A stretch of DNA of 57,238 bases from Pleurostoma richardsiae. Its lineage: Eukaryota > Ascomycota > Sordariomycetes > Calosphaeriales > Pleurostomataceae. Below, piece after piece: positions 22,019 through 32,304 of this stretch. The notes under the pieces are model-generated. The model ran no database searches. It was given only the letters and a program-made list of their open reading frames with translations, and was not told the origin of the DNA. Every line of letters starts with the position of its first letter. The stretch's first letter is position 1. The stretch is taken from NCBI GenBank assembly GCA_030052745.1, contig JANBVO010000083.1:1-57238 (forward strand), given 5' to 3'. Made by a program: the position numbers and the translations under genes.

Positions 22019-22254
22019 AGTTCGAGTGCCCTCCTAACAATGAGATACCGGGTATTGATGATAGCAGAAGTTAATGCCGCTGAGCAAATGACCAGGAGAC
22101 CTCGACTGCTAGAGACACTTCAGCTCCGTGCGGCCGCTCTGCGGTATACCCCGTGTGTCGTACAGTTTTGCAGGGCTATGTGGAGCTGAACTGGCAGGCT
22201 CGATCCTGTCGCTCGAGGCCGTACTCTACCGGCTCGCCCCGATCTGAACTTTGG

Positions 22255-22278
22255 TTTTTTTTTTGGGGGGGGGGAGGG
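22255..22278 (+). repeat. T10-G10 homopolymer junction
   Basis: Ten T followed by ten G, then AGGG. The same kind of junction recurs at 22913-22940 (inverted) and 57215-57238. Confidence 0.9.
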
Positions 22279-22912
22279 CTGGAGTTCGTTGGGAAGGAAA
22301 GAGGAACGGGGGAAAAGCAGGTCAACATGGACGGGCGGGCAATGTACCCAGACCTTTAAAGAAGAGACTGTGCTCATCTGGAAGAGACACCTGTCAACCT
22401 ACCTACCTATATCGTCTTTACATGTTGTTTCTCCTTGGTGATGGGGACAGTCAACAACAGCCCAGGCCGGCCGACACCTTGATGGACTCATAGCAGCGAA
22501 AGGGAGGCGCGGCACCAACCTCATCTTGCCAACCAGGTGCTGGTCCGGGAGGAGGCAGAGACAAGAGACGAGCGTCTACTGGTCTGTTTATCAATCTATC
22601 TTGCCTGACCTCGTCGCCGGCTTCTGGCGTACTAGATCCACATGTGACGACCAGTGAAGGCGTGGTCCCTTCCTTCCCTGCGATGTGAGGTAATTTGTGA
22701 GTAGTCTGTTTTCTCGTCAATGGTCCATCTCACCCGCGCATAGAGTACGAAATACGGAATATGGGGAGCTGCTTAGGTAGGTAGGTAGTGTAAATTCGGA
22801 TGATGTAGTCTTTATGGACGTATTCTCTTCCCACGTACCTGGGGCACAAACCGGCATCCACGCTGCCACGTCAAGCAGTATGATGCGAACTAGCAGCCAA
22901 TGCTTAATATCT

Positions 22913-22940
22913 CCCCCCCCCCCTCCCCGAAAAAAAAAAA
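22913..22940 (-). repeat. C11-T-C4-G-A11 homopolymer junction (inverted T/G motif)
   Basis: The reverse complement is T11-C-G4-A-G11, matching the T(n)G(n) junctions elsewhere in the window. Confidence 0.9.
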
Positions 22941-23753
22941 GAACGATGCCGCCAAATGTCTGCGTATAGAGACGTTTGACAAGGATCGGCTGCTAGATCT
23001 CTCGAGCGGCCGCCGTTAGTCACTTGGGGGCTCTTCACCTTTCCTACTCTCAAATTCTCACTCCTTGCATCATTCATCCTATTGGTACCTAGGGAGTGCA
23101 AGATTGTGCTGTCTTAGCACGAGAACTGGAAACACGCCAGGAGGACGGAAGGTTAGCCCATTCCCATGTCCACTGAGAGAATACTATCGGTGCCTCAAGT
23201 ACCGAAATGGTTCCATTCTGGTTGATAAATAAAGGATCTCGGGGGTCCAGCGATCGTTGCTTGTAACTCCCGTTTGCGTAGGAGTGGATACTTGGTTGGT
23301 ACCTGCCGGCTCCGGGGCTGCAGGTAACTACCACCCTACCTTGAGACACTGTCCATACTGTACACACATAGCAAGGGGACTCTGTAGTGAACAAGGTACC
23401 TCGATATGGTACCTTACCTCAAAGCGGATCGTCGGCGTTTGTCGAAGCCGAGTGAGGTACGTACCTCGCGGATCACCACCCTGGCTGACTTCCCCAGATA
23501 GTGGCACTGACCGACCTCATCCGAAAGGCCCCCGCTTCAACACCCCATAAACACATCGTTTGAAATACAGATCCGTCGTCGCATCGTCTTCACTATTTTC
23601 CCACATCTGTTATCCTGGGATTCACCCGCTTCCAAGTACGGAGCTCATAGACAGTGCCGTATTCGCTTCTCCGGCTGGTTCCGAGTTCCGAGTGCCCCGC
23701 CGTTGCCACTGCTTAGCCTGGTCACCGAGAACACTGCCTGCTAATCAGTCAAG

Positions 23754-24691
23754 ATGCCAATTCGGAACCCATTTACTCGACGAGCCGGCGCCTCGAGTCC
23801 GCACGACGAGAATCTGCGCCCGGGCTCGACCGATGCCTCAATGAAAGCTCCGGACTTCGAAAGAGTGGATACAGTAGGCTCCAAAGCTTCCTCGGCACTC
23901 AGTGTAGGGAGTAGCAGGAGCCATGACACGGGCGAGTACAAAATGAGTGGTGCGATCGGCCCTGACCCGGTCACCGGTTTCCAATTGCTGACCTCTCGGA
24001 CAAAGTCGTGAACGACAGCGGTGTCTACCTTCCTGTATGAGTGATTCTTCCTACTATCTGCTCCGTGCGGATTGTTCACTGACGCGAGCCCCCTAGCCGT
24101 CTCCTACAGAGGACAAGGCTACTTGGCCTCGGCGCTATCTTTCCCGGACTTCGACAGACACCAGAAGCAGCACGGGTGACATCGAGCCTTTCTCGATATC
24201 CCGCGAGTCATTTGACTCGTATCGCCGCTCATTCGTGCGTCTGCCCATGCCCGCTACATTATCTCCTGACCATATGTCGATTATTCCGACTGACCGCCCC
24301 TACATCGCGGTAGGATATCTCGGCACGGTCGCCTATCGTGATCCACGATGCCTTACCTCCGCGCCAGAGCCTTGACTCTGCACGTTTCCCGCGCCACCCG
24401 CGCAGCGCCCTTGCTGAACGGCGTTTCGGCAGAGAGCCTCCGACGGCTGAGGAGGGTTTTGAAGATGTCGGCTTGAACGATGAAGCGAAGCAGCATCCAC
24501 AACAGCCAAAGAAACGCGGATTTTTCTCCAAATTTTCTGACGGCGTACACCAAGAAGCAGGACCTGGGAATGCGACCCCCGTATCGAGGTTCCTGATCCC
24601 CGGCCGAAAAAGGGGCCAGAGTGGCCAGGGCGCTGAGCTTGGTAGCATCGAGCCTCGGACGGTCGGGCCAACAGACCCTTCGGAGGACTAG
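23754..24691 (+). CDS. Conserved fungal protein of unknown function, four exons
   Basis: Exons 23754-23949, 24006-24034, 24097-24234 and 24314-24691 give 246 aa. Splicing joins ...GEYKMSVVNDSGVYLP, PSPTEDKATWPRRYLSRTS and ...DSYRRSFDISARSP into one frame. All three introns have good donors (GTGCGA, GTATGA, GTGCGT) and AG acceptors. The protein starts MPIRNPFTRRAG and is rich in Ser/Arg/Pro. It holds RRYLSRTSTDTRS and RQSLDSARFPRHPRS, which look like basophilic phosphorylation sites, and later KKRGFFSKFSD and SRFLIPGRKRGQSGQG. No enzyme domain or membrane segment is seen. I recognise the pattern as a conserved protein of filamentous ascomycetes from memory, without a known role. Confidence 0.8.
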
Positions 24692-25423
24692 CCCATCTTC
24701 ACCAAGGGTGGATTTGTCCTTGTCCGAGGGTTACGATGATGGGCGAATGGCCAGTTCACGCGAGCTCCGCCGCCGTCGCCATTGTATATATGTGTGGTGT
24801 CTTGCGCATTGTGCGGCGGTTTAGGCGCTGCCTAGGTCTTGAGTGTTCGTTTGTTTAGTTGTTTCTCGCCAGGGTCTTGTTACATAGATATGGCAGGCAT
24901 GTGCTGTGCATGATCATTCGCTCAATGATGGAGCACCTAAGGGTTGCGAATCGGGCAGAATTCGTTTCGCCTAAGTGTAGACAGGAAGTTCTTCATTAAC
25001 GTAACCGGTGTCGGCATTTCTCTCTAAGCGCTGAGTATGTCGGACTCCTTGCTGCAAGAAAATACGTGCACGCGAAGGTAGTATGGTAGCAAAGTACGCC
25101 GCACTCGGCTTTTGGTAGACCGATAACGGGCATATCGCATTAGTCGGCGCTCCTCTTGCCTCACTCCTATGCGCAATGTCTCGTTAGCCTTTGCGACAAA
25201 ATATCGGACACATACGACCCACTTCGGCACCCCACGCCTTGTCGTCAGTTTAATCGGCGGTTCCGCCATCCTTTGTCCAAGTCTTTTTGTATCGCAAGGT
25301 GCAATATTCCCCAACCCGTCCGCTACCAGCTCCTCGGTACACTCTGCTGCGGTGTATTCGTCCAGACGCAAGAGTGCCAAGGTCAAACATCTAGCTCTCC
25401 TCGCGGGTGTAGAAGGCTAGGAG
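24692..25423. other. Intergenic, no supported gene
   Basis: 3' flank of the 246 aa gene and promoter of the PLP enzyme. Frames up to about 125 codons exist on both strands but overlap each other and lack protein character. Confidence 0.5.
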
Positions 25424-26677
25424 ATGGCGAGTTCGGGGAAGCGAATGCTGCCAGATGGGCCAGAAAGGCTCTGTTCAGCATTCGACCGACAGCTGTCCCT
25501 TGCGTCCAGGGCGGTTCATGCCGACGACTACATTAACAACCATCGGGCTGTTGCGCCACCTCTGCATGTTAGCACTACCTTCCGTTATAGCGACGACCCT
25601 TCTAAATTGGTGACCTGGGATAACTACGATCCAAATGCGCCGTACGACTCGCACATATACTCCCGTGACTCGGCTCCAAACACGACTCGACTGGAAGCCA
25701 TTCTCACGTCCTTACTTGGTGGGCCAACCTTGACATATGCGTCTGGACTCGCTGCGTTCCATGCCATGTTGGTGTTCCTCAATCCACGGCGCATCGCTAT
25801 CGGTGGCGGTTACCACGGGTGCCATGGAGTGATCGGGCTGGTCTCTAAGCTTAGCGGGCTGCGGCAGCTCGAGCTGGAATCTGAGTCTGATCTGGCACAG
25901 CTCGGGCAAGGAGACATTATTCATGTCGAGACTCCGCTCAATCCCACGGGGGAGGCGCGCGACCTCAGCTACTATGCCAAGAGGGCCAAAGAACTAGGCT
26001 GCTTCCTAACCGTGGACGCGACCTTTGCACCACCACCCCTACAAGAACCATTCTCCTATGGAGTTGACGTTGTCATGCATAGTGGGACCAAGTACTTCGG
26101 CGGTCACTCGGACATGTTATGCGGAGTGCTGGCGGTGCATCCCGATCGAGCCAAGGAAGGCTGGTTGGAAAGGCTCAGGGAGGAGAGGCTCGTTCTGGGC
26201 AGTGTCATGGGTAGCTTGGAGGGTTGGTTGGGAGTTCGGAGCCTGCGTACGCTCGAACTGAGGGTCGAACGCCAGAGCTCGAGCGCAACAAAGCTGGTCT
26301 CATGGCTTGAAGCAGAGAGGAGCAAGCCAGAAAAGGACAGCGTTATAGCACGGCTCATTGACAGGCTGCAACACGCTAGCCTGCAGAAAGAAGCGAATAT
26401 TGAGGGCTCTTGGCTGCAGCGGCAGATGCCTCGCGGATACGGGCCGGTATTTTCTATAGTCATGAAGAAAGAGGACGACGCCAGGAGATTACCGAGCAAG
26501 CTACATCTGTTCCATCATGCCACCAGCTTGGGCGGCGTCGAGAGCCTAATAGAGTGGCGCGCCATGAGCGACAGGAGCGTTGCGAAGACCATCCTGCGCG
26601 TTAGCACCGGCCTGGAAGCCTGGGAAGATCTACAGGAAGACTTGCTGCAGGGGCTTCGGGCTCTGCTACACGAGTAA
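25424..26677 (+). CDS. PLP-dependent Cys/Met-metabolism (trans-sulfuration) enzyme
   Basis: Intronless, 417 aa, the usual family length (380-450). It is a fold-type I PLP enzyme of the cystathionine gamma-synthase/beta-lyase/O-acetylhomoserine sulfhydrylase family. Key elements: HADDYINNHRAVAPPLHVST near 32-51 (substrate entry strand), YSRDSAPNTTRLE at 79-91 (PLP-phosphate contacts), YASGLAA at 105-111, the IHVETPLNPTG loop at 166-176, VDATFAPPPLQEP at 197-209, and the Schiff-base lysine K223 in SGTKYFGGHSD. It should make or break C-S bonds between cysteine, cystathionine and homocysteine in the cytosol. Which reaction cannot be told from motifs. The region after K223 is less typical and contains a Lys/Glu/Arg-rich stretch. 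Confidence 0.9.
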   Translation: MASSGKRMLPDGPERLCSAFDRQLSLASRAVHADDYINNHRAVAPPLHVSTTFRYSDDPSKLVTWDNYDPNAPYDSHIYSRDSAPNTTRLEAILTSLLGGPTLTYASGLAAFHAMLVFLNPRRIAIGGGYHGCHGVIGLVSKLSGLRQLELESESDLAQLGQGDIIHVETPLNPTGEARDLSYYAKRAKELGCFLTVDATFAPPPLQEPFSYGVDVVMHSGTKYFGGHSDMLCGVLAVHPDRAKEGWLERLREERLVLGSVMGSLEGWLGVRSLRTLELRVERQSSSATKLVSWLEAERSKPEKDSVIARLIDRLQHASLQKEANIEGSWLQRQMPRGYGPVFSIVMKKEDDARRLPSKLHLFHHATSLGGVESLIEWRAMSDRSVAKTILRVSTGLEAWEDLQEDLLQGLRALLHE

Positions 26678-26998
26678 GCCCCTCCAGACTTTCTTTTTGC
26701 AGGTTTAGTTGCATATAGATCTGAGGCGAGCACTTGTATTACATGGTATATAGCTAGGTAGCTAGCACCTAATATATGGATGTGACATCCAGGTACGTTG
26801 AGATCAGGCACGCCGAGATTAGGTCCGCCTGGCGGCTGATCTGTCGTCGCCGTATCAAGGGTGTGCTTACGTAAATTGCTTTCTTCCGGGAACCCCTTAA
26901 TACTGTCCCGCGCCCCTTGGTCGCCGCAGACTTCCGGAGGCTCCCTGACGCCCCATTTGCTCTGCCAGCGCAACGAGAGTGTCGCCGATGACCTCCTC
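26678..26998. other. Short spacer between PLP enzyme and deacetylase
   Basis: 321 bp with AT-rich GTATATAGCTAGGTAGCTAG-like sequence. It probably holds the terminator of one gene and promoter of the next. An in-frame ATG at 26861 would add 46 residues to the deacetylase, but that extension lacks membrane-anchor character. Confidence 0.5.
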
Positions 26999-27796
26999 AT
27001 GGCCCGTCTCCCATCCCTCCTGCGCTTCCCCACGAAGCTCCGGCGACGCGCGCGACGACACCGCATGGCAACTCTGCTCGGCCTCGCTGTCCTGTGCGTG
27101 TTACTTCTATCGCCGTTCTACGCCATCTACAGACCACCACGCTTCGTGTTACGCTACTTCCAGCATCGTTGGCCTGATGTTCTCTGGGAAGTTACGCTCC
27201 CTGCAGAGAAAAAGCTCGTTGCGTTGACCCTGGACGATGCGCCTTCCGACTACACTCGCGAGATCCTCGCTCTCCTGAAGGAAAATGATGCGCGAGCAAC
27301 GTTCTTCGTCATCGGCAGCCAGACCTCTGGTCGAGAGTCAACACTCCGCGACATGGTACGAGATGGCCACGAGCTAGGCAACCATGCAATGTATGACGAG
27401 GCGGCAAGAACGCTTAGCGACGGGGAGCTAGAAGACCAGATCCGTGCTGTCCAGGTGATGCTGCGCGAAGCCTATCGTGCCGAGGGCGAACAGGGTCCTC
27501 CACACCAATACTTCCGCCCCGGATCCGGTTTCTTTAGCGACCGTATGAGAGCGTTGCTTGATAGGCTCGGCTTCCGCTTGGTTCTGGGCAGTATATACCC
27601 GCATGATCCTCAGATAAAGTACTGGTGGCTCAATGCGAGACACATTCTTAGCATGCTGCGACCTGGCGCTATCATAGTCTGTCATGACCGGAGGAGTTGG
27701 ACACTGCCCATGTTGCGAAAGGCGTTACCTGAGATGAACCGCAGAGGATATCGGGTCGTTACCGTTACGGAGCTTCTCCAAGAGGCTGATCGCTGA
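26999..27796 (+). CDS. Membrane-anchored polysaccharide deacetylase (NodB domain)
   Basis: 265 aa from the ATG at 26999. This start was chosen because it puts a basic cluster (KLRRRARRHR, 13-22) directly before one hydrophobic helix (about 24-44), a type II signal anchor. The NodB domain spans about 70-262. Motif 1 is TLDDAPS (D79/D80) and motif 3 RPGSG (173-177). GSIYPHDPQ (198-206) follows, then motif 5 with H229 in IVCHDRR. Motif 2 is GNHAMYDEAA: H129 then Asp at 133 where the H-x3-H metal site usually has a second His. Such enzymes remove acetyl groups from chitin or other GlcNAc polymers in the secretory pathway or wall. Divergence at motif 2 leaves substrate and activity open. Confidence 0.85.
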   Translation: MARLPSLLRFPTKLRRRARRHRMATLLGLAVLCVLLLSPFYAIYRPPRFVLRYFQHRWPDVLWEVTLPAEKKLVALTLDDAPSDYTREILALLKENDARATFFVIGSQTSGRESTLRDMVRDGHELGNHAMYDEAARTLSDGELEDQIRAVQVMLREAYRAEGEQGPPHQYFRPGSGFFSDRMRALLDRLGFRLVLGSIYPHDPQIKYWWLNARHILSMLRPGAIIVCHDRRSWTLPMLRKALPEMNRRGYRVVTVTELLQEADR

Positions 27797-28822
27797 CTGC
27801 GCGTGTCTTCCTTCATGCCAAGGCCAAGGACCATTGCAGCGGACAGGCAGCGCTGCTACCCAGGCCTTGAGAACGCTCATACCCAAGCATCACGATAGTA
27901 ACAAATGCCAGGCAGGGGCTGATTGCCGGTGAACACAGCGATACGCTGGCTTTGGGGCCGGTTGCTCACAATTAGTCTATTTCAGGGTACCTTGGCTCGA
28001 GTTCCCACCGGCTTACTATCCGTTCTGACATCTGCGAGCAGATGTGGTTCCCAGCCATCTGCTGTGCTCTTCCTTATCCCAAGCCGTCGTTCAAATAGCA
28101 GGCGCCAACGTGAAGGAAGACCAGACATACATCGCTGCTGGTCGCATGAAGTCACAGCCACGGTCCGGTCAGACGCCAGTCAAGCCAGCAGGTTGCAGAC
28201 GCTATGAGTTGAAAGCCTGAGAAAGCCACGATGGGGCTGGTGTCGGGGGACTTCGCGCCTGCTGGCTAATAAGATATGGCCAACCTGTAGCTCCCAGATT
28301 CGAGTGATTCACGGTATGGAACTAATAATAGCACGTTGTGCATATGAAGTAAGCCTACAGAGGCGAACATGCAATTTCCGTTGGCACACAGATCACCTAT
28401 AATAGAGGCGCCCTACCTATTTCTTCTTGGCCGCGCAGCTATCGTGGTCGGGCAGACTGCGCAAGATAATGCTTTCACATATCCCGAAGACATGCACATC
28501 AAGGAATGAAGTATGCTGTCAGAGCAAGGTTTCACAGAATGAATAGAGACACAAGAACCTTGAAACACCCCCCGAGGACGTAGGTCCCGACATGACTCAA
28601 AGAACCCTTATCTGCGACCGCCTGGCGACCCTAACTGTGACAACAGCAGAAACTACAGATCTATGGTCTCCGGCTCCCTGCCTTCTTTGTACCGCTGCGT
28701 CAAGCATCTGAGAGGCATCCAGCGCAGAGCGACCTCCATAAATTTAGAAATATGTACAAGCGAATCGAAGCGAACGGCGAAGAAATGGCCGGCCACTTCA
28801 GCTCTTACGCAACGGCGAATTC
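27797..28822. other. Convergent intergenic region, no supported gene
   Basis: 1.0 kb between the 3' ends of the deacetylase and the Ser-rich protein. Nothing recognisable. Confidence 0.5.
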
Positions 28823-29746
28823 TTAAATCCACAACGGCGGGACAGACTTGGCATCCGCAAAGAAATTGGAGAACAAATCTTGTATCTCCGCACAGTAAAC
28901 CTCAGCCCTAAATTTGACGAGTCCATGCTGTGCCATCACAAGCATCTCCTCGTCAGCGCCTTGAAGCAAGTCTTCTGATACGCCGTACTCCTCGGCGAGC
29001 TCGGTGACTTGTGCGAGTTCGTGTCCGAAAGGATGTATCGGGTGAGTCTCTGGCCCGTCGCTTTTGCGCACTGGAATGGTCGAGGACGGCAAGCTAGTCG
29101 TAGGCGTTGAACTTGCTGGGGAGGGAACTGACACCTTAGGAACATGATGTGCTCCTACGGATGTGCGCGACCTGACGCTGGTATTTGTTGAGGACGAAGA
29201 GGACCGGGAGAAGCTAAAGCTGGCTTTGGTCGATAGAGAACGAGATGAATGCTCGGACAATCGGGATACCGACCGATGGCGGGTTAATGCTTCGTAAGAC
29301 TTCTTGGTATGGGATGGAGCTCGCTGGGGAATTGTCGGGGCGGGAGTATCAGCCTGAGCCCGAGGCTGATTAGAAGCAGATTGTCCAGGCGCGACGAAAT
29401 AGCACGACAGATGATTCGGTTCCTGTGACTCGGCGTTCTTTGGTGGAAATGGCGAATCGGGACTGGTCGGGGGAGATGAGGTGCTCGTAAGCGCAGTATC
29501 AGAATCATCATCGGACTTGGTTGAAGAGGCAGTCGATGACGCTGACTTGGACTTGATATCTGGCGCATTGTAGGACAGCATGTTCGTCGTATGAATCAAT
29601 TCAACAGGACCAGAGATCTTGTTCCGAATCGAGCCTCCAATTGAGCCTTTGGTGGTGTGACTGCGTTGCGGGATGCCATCGGATGCGTCAGAGAACTGGA
29701 GGGCGTGCTTGACCCGACGAGTCGTGAAGGCTCTCGTGAGAGACAT
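28823..29746 (-). CDS. Ser-rich hypothetical protein, single exon
   Basis: 307 aa from the Met at 29746 (MSLTRAFTTRRVK). The frame runs 58 codons further upstream without protein-like features, so the downstream Met is preferred. Near residue 40-60 is IRNKISGPVELIHTTNMLSY, loosely like a CRIB motif (I-S-x-P...H-x-x-H) but lacking the second His. The centre (about 70-230) is low-complexity Ser/Thr/Pro, with a dense Ser run (SFSFSRSSSSSTNTS). The C-terminal 80 residues look ordered: HPFGHELAQVTELAEEYGVS, then EEMLVMAQHGLVKFRAEVY. It may be a cell-polarity or signalling adaptor; that is inference. No membrane segment. Confidence 0.7.
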   Translation of the reverse strand: MSLTRAFTTRRVKHALQFSDASDGIPQRSHTTKGSIGGSIRNKISGPVELIHTTNMLSYNAPDIKSKSASSTASSTKSDDDSDTALTSTSSPPTSPDSPFPPKNAESQEPNHLSCYFVAPGQSASNQPRAQADTPAPTIPQRAPSHTKKSYEALTRHRSVSRLSEHSSRSLSTKASFSFSRSSSSSTNTSVRSRTSVGAHHVPKVSVPSPASSTPTTSLPSSTIPVRKSDGPETHPIHPFGHELAQVTELAEEYGVSEDLLQGADEEMLVMAQHGLVKFRAEVYCAEIQDLFSNFFADAKSVPPLWI

Positions 29747-32304
29747 CTCGACTTGGATCCTAAAATTCAACTGACTGATTCGTTCTCGGCCGTCACTCCT
29801 GGGGTTTGAACAGGCGGGATTTAGGACTGATAATGTTATAGAGATGTCGCCGCCAATAGGCCTTCTGGGAAGGAAGTTATTTTGAAGCTCCCTTAAAATG
29901 AGACGGGATCTTGGAGTCAAACCCTTAGACAGCTTCTCACTGGTGACTCCTACTTCTAGAAGACGTGATTAACCACGCACCTTCAAAACCGCCGCAAGTG
30001 GGCAGTGGAAGGTGGTCTGTCGGTTCAACAGTGACCGTCTGTTGCGACGCCGATATTTGATGGTAGCGTCAGAAGACGATTGGATGCGACGTTGTTCCGC
30101 TCGAGATGCGCTTCTGCTACGCACGAGGTGGCACCACCTAGCCTTCTTACGGAAGGTACTTGTAGGGAGCACACAGATGATCCTGCCAAATGCCGAGAGA
30201 GGAAGGCCTGGTAACTACGGCCAGCTGTCAGGTCTCGACTGCGCAACAATAAGATGTGGCTGCGAGAAATGAAAGCGAAAATATAATCCTCAAGTTGAGG
30301 AAAGCCGTAAGTCGAGCTGAGAAGATCAAGGTCGAGCAGCGGAGTTGTGAGGATTGCTTGGAAAGAGAGCCGCGGATCTAGTCTTATTTCTTGTCTATTC
30401 TTTCCTTGGGTGGATGATGTCCTCCTCGTGTGCGTTAACGGCGTGCGTCTCGAGGCACCAAGGAGTCGTCGGCAAGAAACGGTTCGCAGCAAGTTGGAGA
30501 GAAGGAAGGGACGGATGGACCGCGACGATATTGAGAGGGTTTTTGTAAAGGAGAGGCTGCGCTTGTCCCTGGATGGATATCCTACTGCCGTCGAGGTGCA
30601 GTGTATTGCTGTCGAAGCGTCTAGGCGCGCGTATGCACAGGTAAATGGGTGTGGAAACGGCCAGGTTCCTGGTTGCCTGATGTGTGTAGGCGTTTCGCTG
30701 TCGCGGCTTATCTGAAAAGAAAGACTATTTTTGTGTCTTCGAACCCGCGACGATGACTAGAAAGAAAGGAATATCACAGGAAGAAACGGGATGTCAAAGG
30801 AGGGATCGACTGGCTGGAAATATCAGGATAAGGAGACAGACGAGTGATGAGAGAATATAATAGATGGGCGCGCTGTCGAGGGAGTGTCCGCGAGGGGGGG
30901 TGGGAGAGAGGGGTCCCAACAGCCAAGAGGCCCCAGAGGAGCGCGCCACTAGCCTTTCTGTCCTGCGGAAAGTATCTGTACTGCCAGGTGGGCAGTCCTG
31001 ATAGCTCAGTCGCCGAAGGCCAGAGTATCCGTGACCTTGACCCTGAAATTTTCTCTCCTTTCGGTTGGCTGTGAACGCGTGCGCACACTGTAAAGGGGCT
31101 ACATAGAATAGTACGGAGTAGTAGTTAGGCGGTTGATTGCCACACGCAAGCTCTTATCCAGGGCCCGCCTTGATCCACATAACACCACAAACCTTTCGAT
31201 TGGATGATTTTGCGGAGGGGAACCAGAAACGGCGCCAACTAGGAGGGCCTGATGCGGTCGGCCCAATCAATGAGAGACAATCGACGCAGGGGTCTTGCAT
31301 GTCGTGCCAACGCTATGATGCTGGACATTTGTACAGATGTGGGTAAAAACCATAGAGGCCATTACCACAGTAGGTAGAGTAGATTTCTCGAATAGAACGT
31401 TGCGAACAGATGTGCGAATGCTCGCCGATGGTAAGTGCAGGCACGCGTAGCTATAGCTATAAGTCCTATGAGTAGGTCCCTGGACTACTGTACGGGGATG
31501 GCTTGTATTATGTCCCTGTGGCACCCACCTCCTTTGGATGGGTTGCGTTGAGGGTCCGTCGGCGCATCACACAACGAAGCCGGCGCGGCCGCGGGCAGGA
31601 GAAAAATATGCCGATCCCAAAGCGTGAGGTCCTCAAAATCGCCCGACCGAGCCTAGCTCCGCTAGACCACGCGCAGGAATCCCTAAATGACCCCTGGGCG
31701 TTGGTACTTGGGCGGCATGGATCAGACTTGAAACGCAGCGGCATCATCCTTAAGGATCTGCGATTGGCCAGATGTTTGACCTCAGCAAGGACTATCAGGC
31801 TGGCTGCAGTTACGTAAGCTAGATTTTTGGAGAGGGAAATCAACAACACATACAATGCTTCCCTTGCCGGTGTGCGATCAGCCAGACAAACGAAGAAGCA
31901 GCCCCACTCCTATGGACACCGCGGTGATGCGTTGCATATGAAGGGCCGCGCTCGCACGGTAGTCGGTCAGACGACCAAGCCCTACATCTGCTGGCTCCGA
32001 AAGAGGTGGCCTGCAAGGCTGCTAATTCAGAATAGGTATGCTAGATCCGCCGACACCTAGACGAAGCTTGGAGAATATGCGAAGAAGAATCAGCTGTCTG
32101 GTGTGGTAGGGTCAAAACCATCTTGACAGTTCGTCCATGATCATGTGCTTCCACATGAGCGTGCAGCTCGCTGAGCCGGACTGCGACGGCACGCAACCAG
32201 CATGTCTGCGTGTACGTGCGGCAGGCCATTGTGGTTATAATCAGCGTTATGGTTCATCCTAGAGCTTGCTGTGCCCGATGCTAGCCCCAATCCACCTAAT
32301 CCAC
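29747..32304. other. 2.5 kb intergenic region, no supported gene
   Basis: Between divergent/tandem minus-strand genes. Frames of 100-155 codons occur on both strands at 30025-30715 and 31503-31855 but overlap in opposite directions and show no conserved-looking sequence or splice pattern. A promoter for the Ser-rich gene is expected at its left end. Confidence 0.5.

Larger units (their letters stand above)
22019..23753. other. 1.7 kb divergent intergenic region, no supported gene
   Basis: Lies between divergent starts at 22018 and 23754. It contains two homopolymer junctions (22255-22278 and 22913-22940) and several short GGTACC/ACCTACC tracts (e.g. 22400, 22770, 23460). Small frames here look like noise. 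Confidence 0.5.

Noticed and set aside
30025-30715. Overlapping 155-codon minus and 122-codon plus frames
   Set aside because: They oppose each other over the same DNA and neither shows protein-like features or splice continuity.
30725-30770. Possible tRNA B-box (TTCGAACCC)
   Set aside because: The flanking bases do not pair as a T-stem and no A-box or acceptor stem is found.
30995-31020. A-box-like TAGCTCAGTCG
   Set aside because: No B-box at tRNA distance and no cloverleaf pairing.
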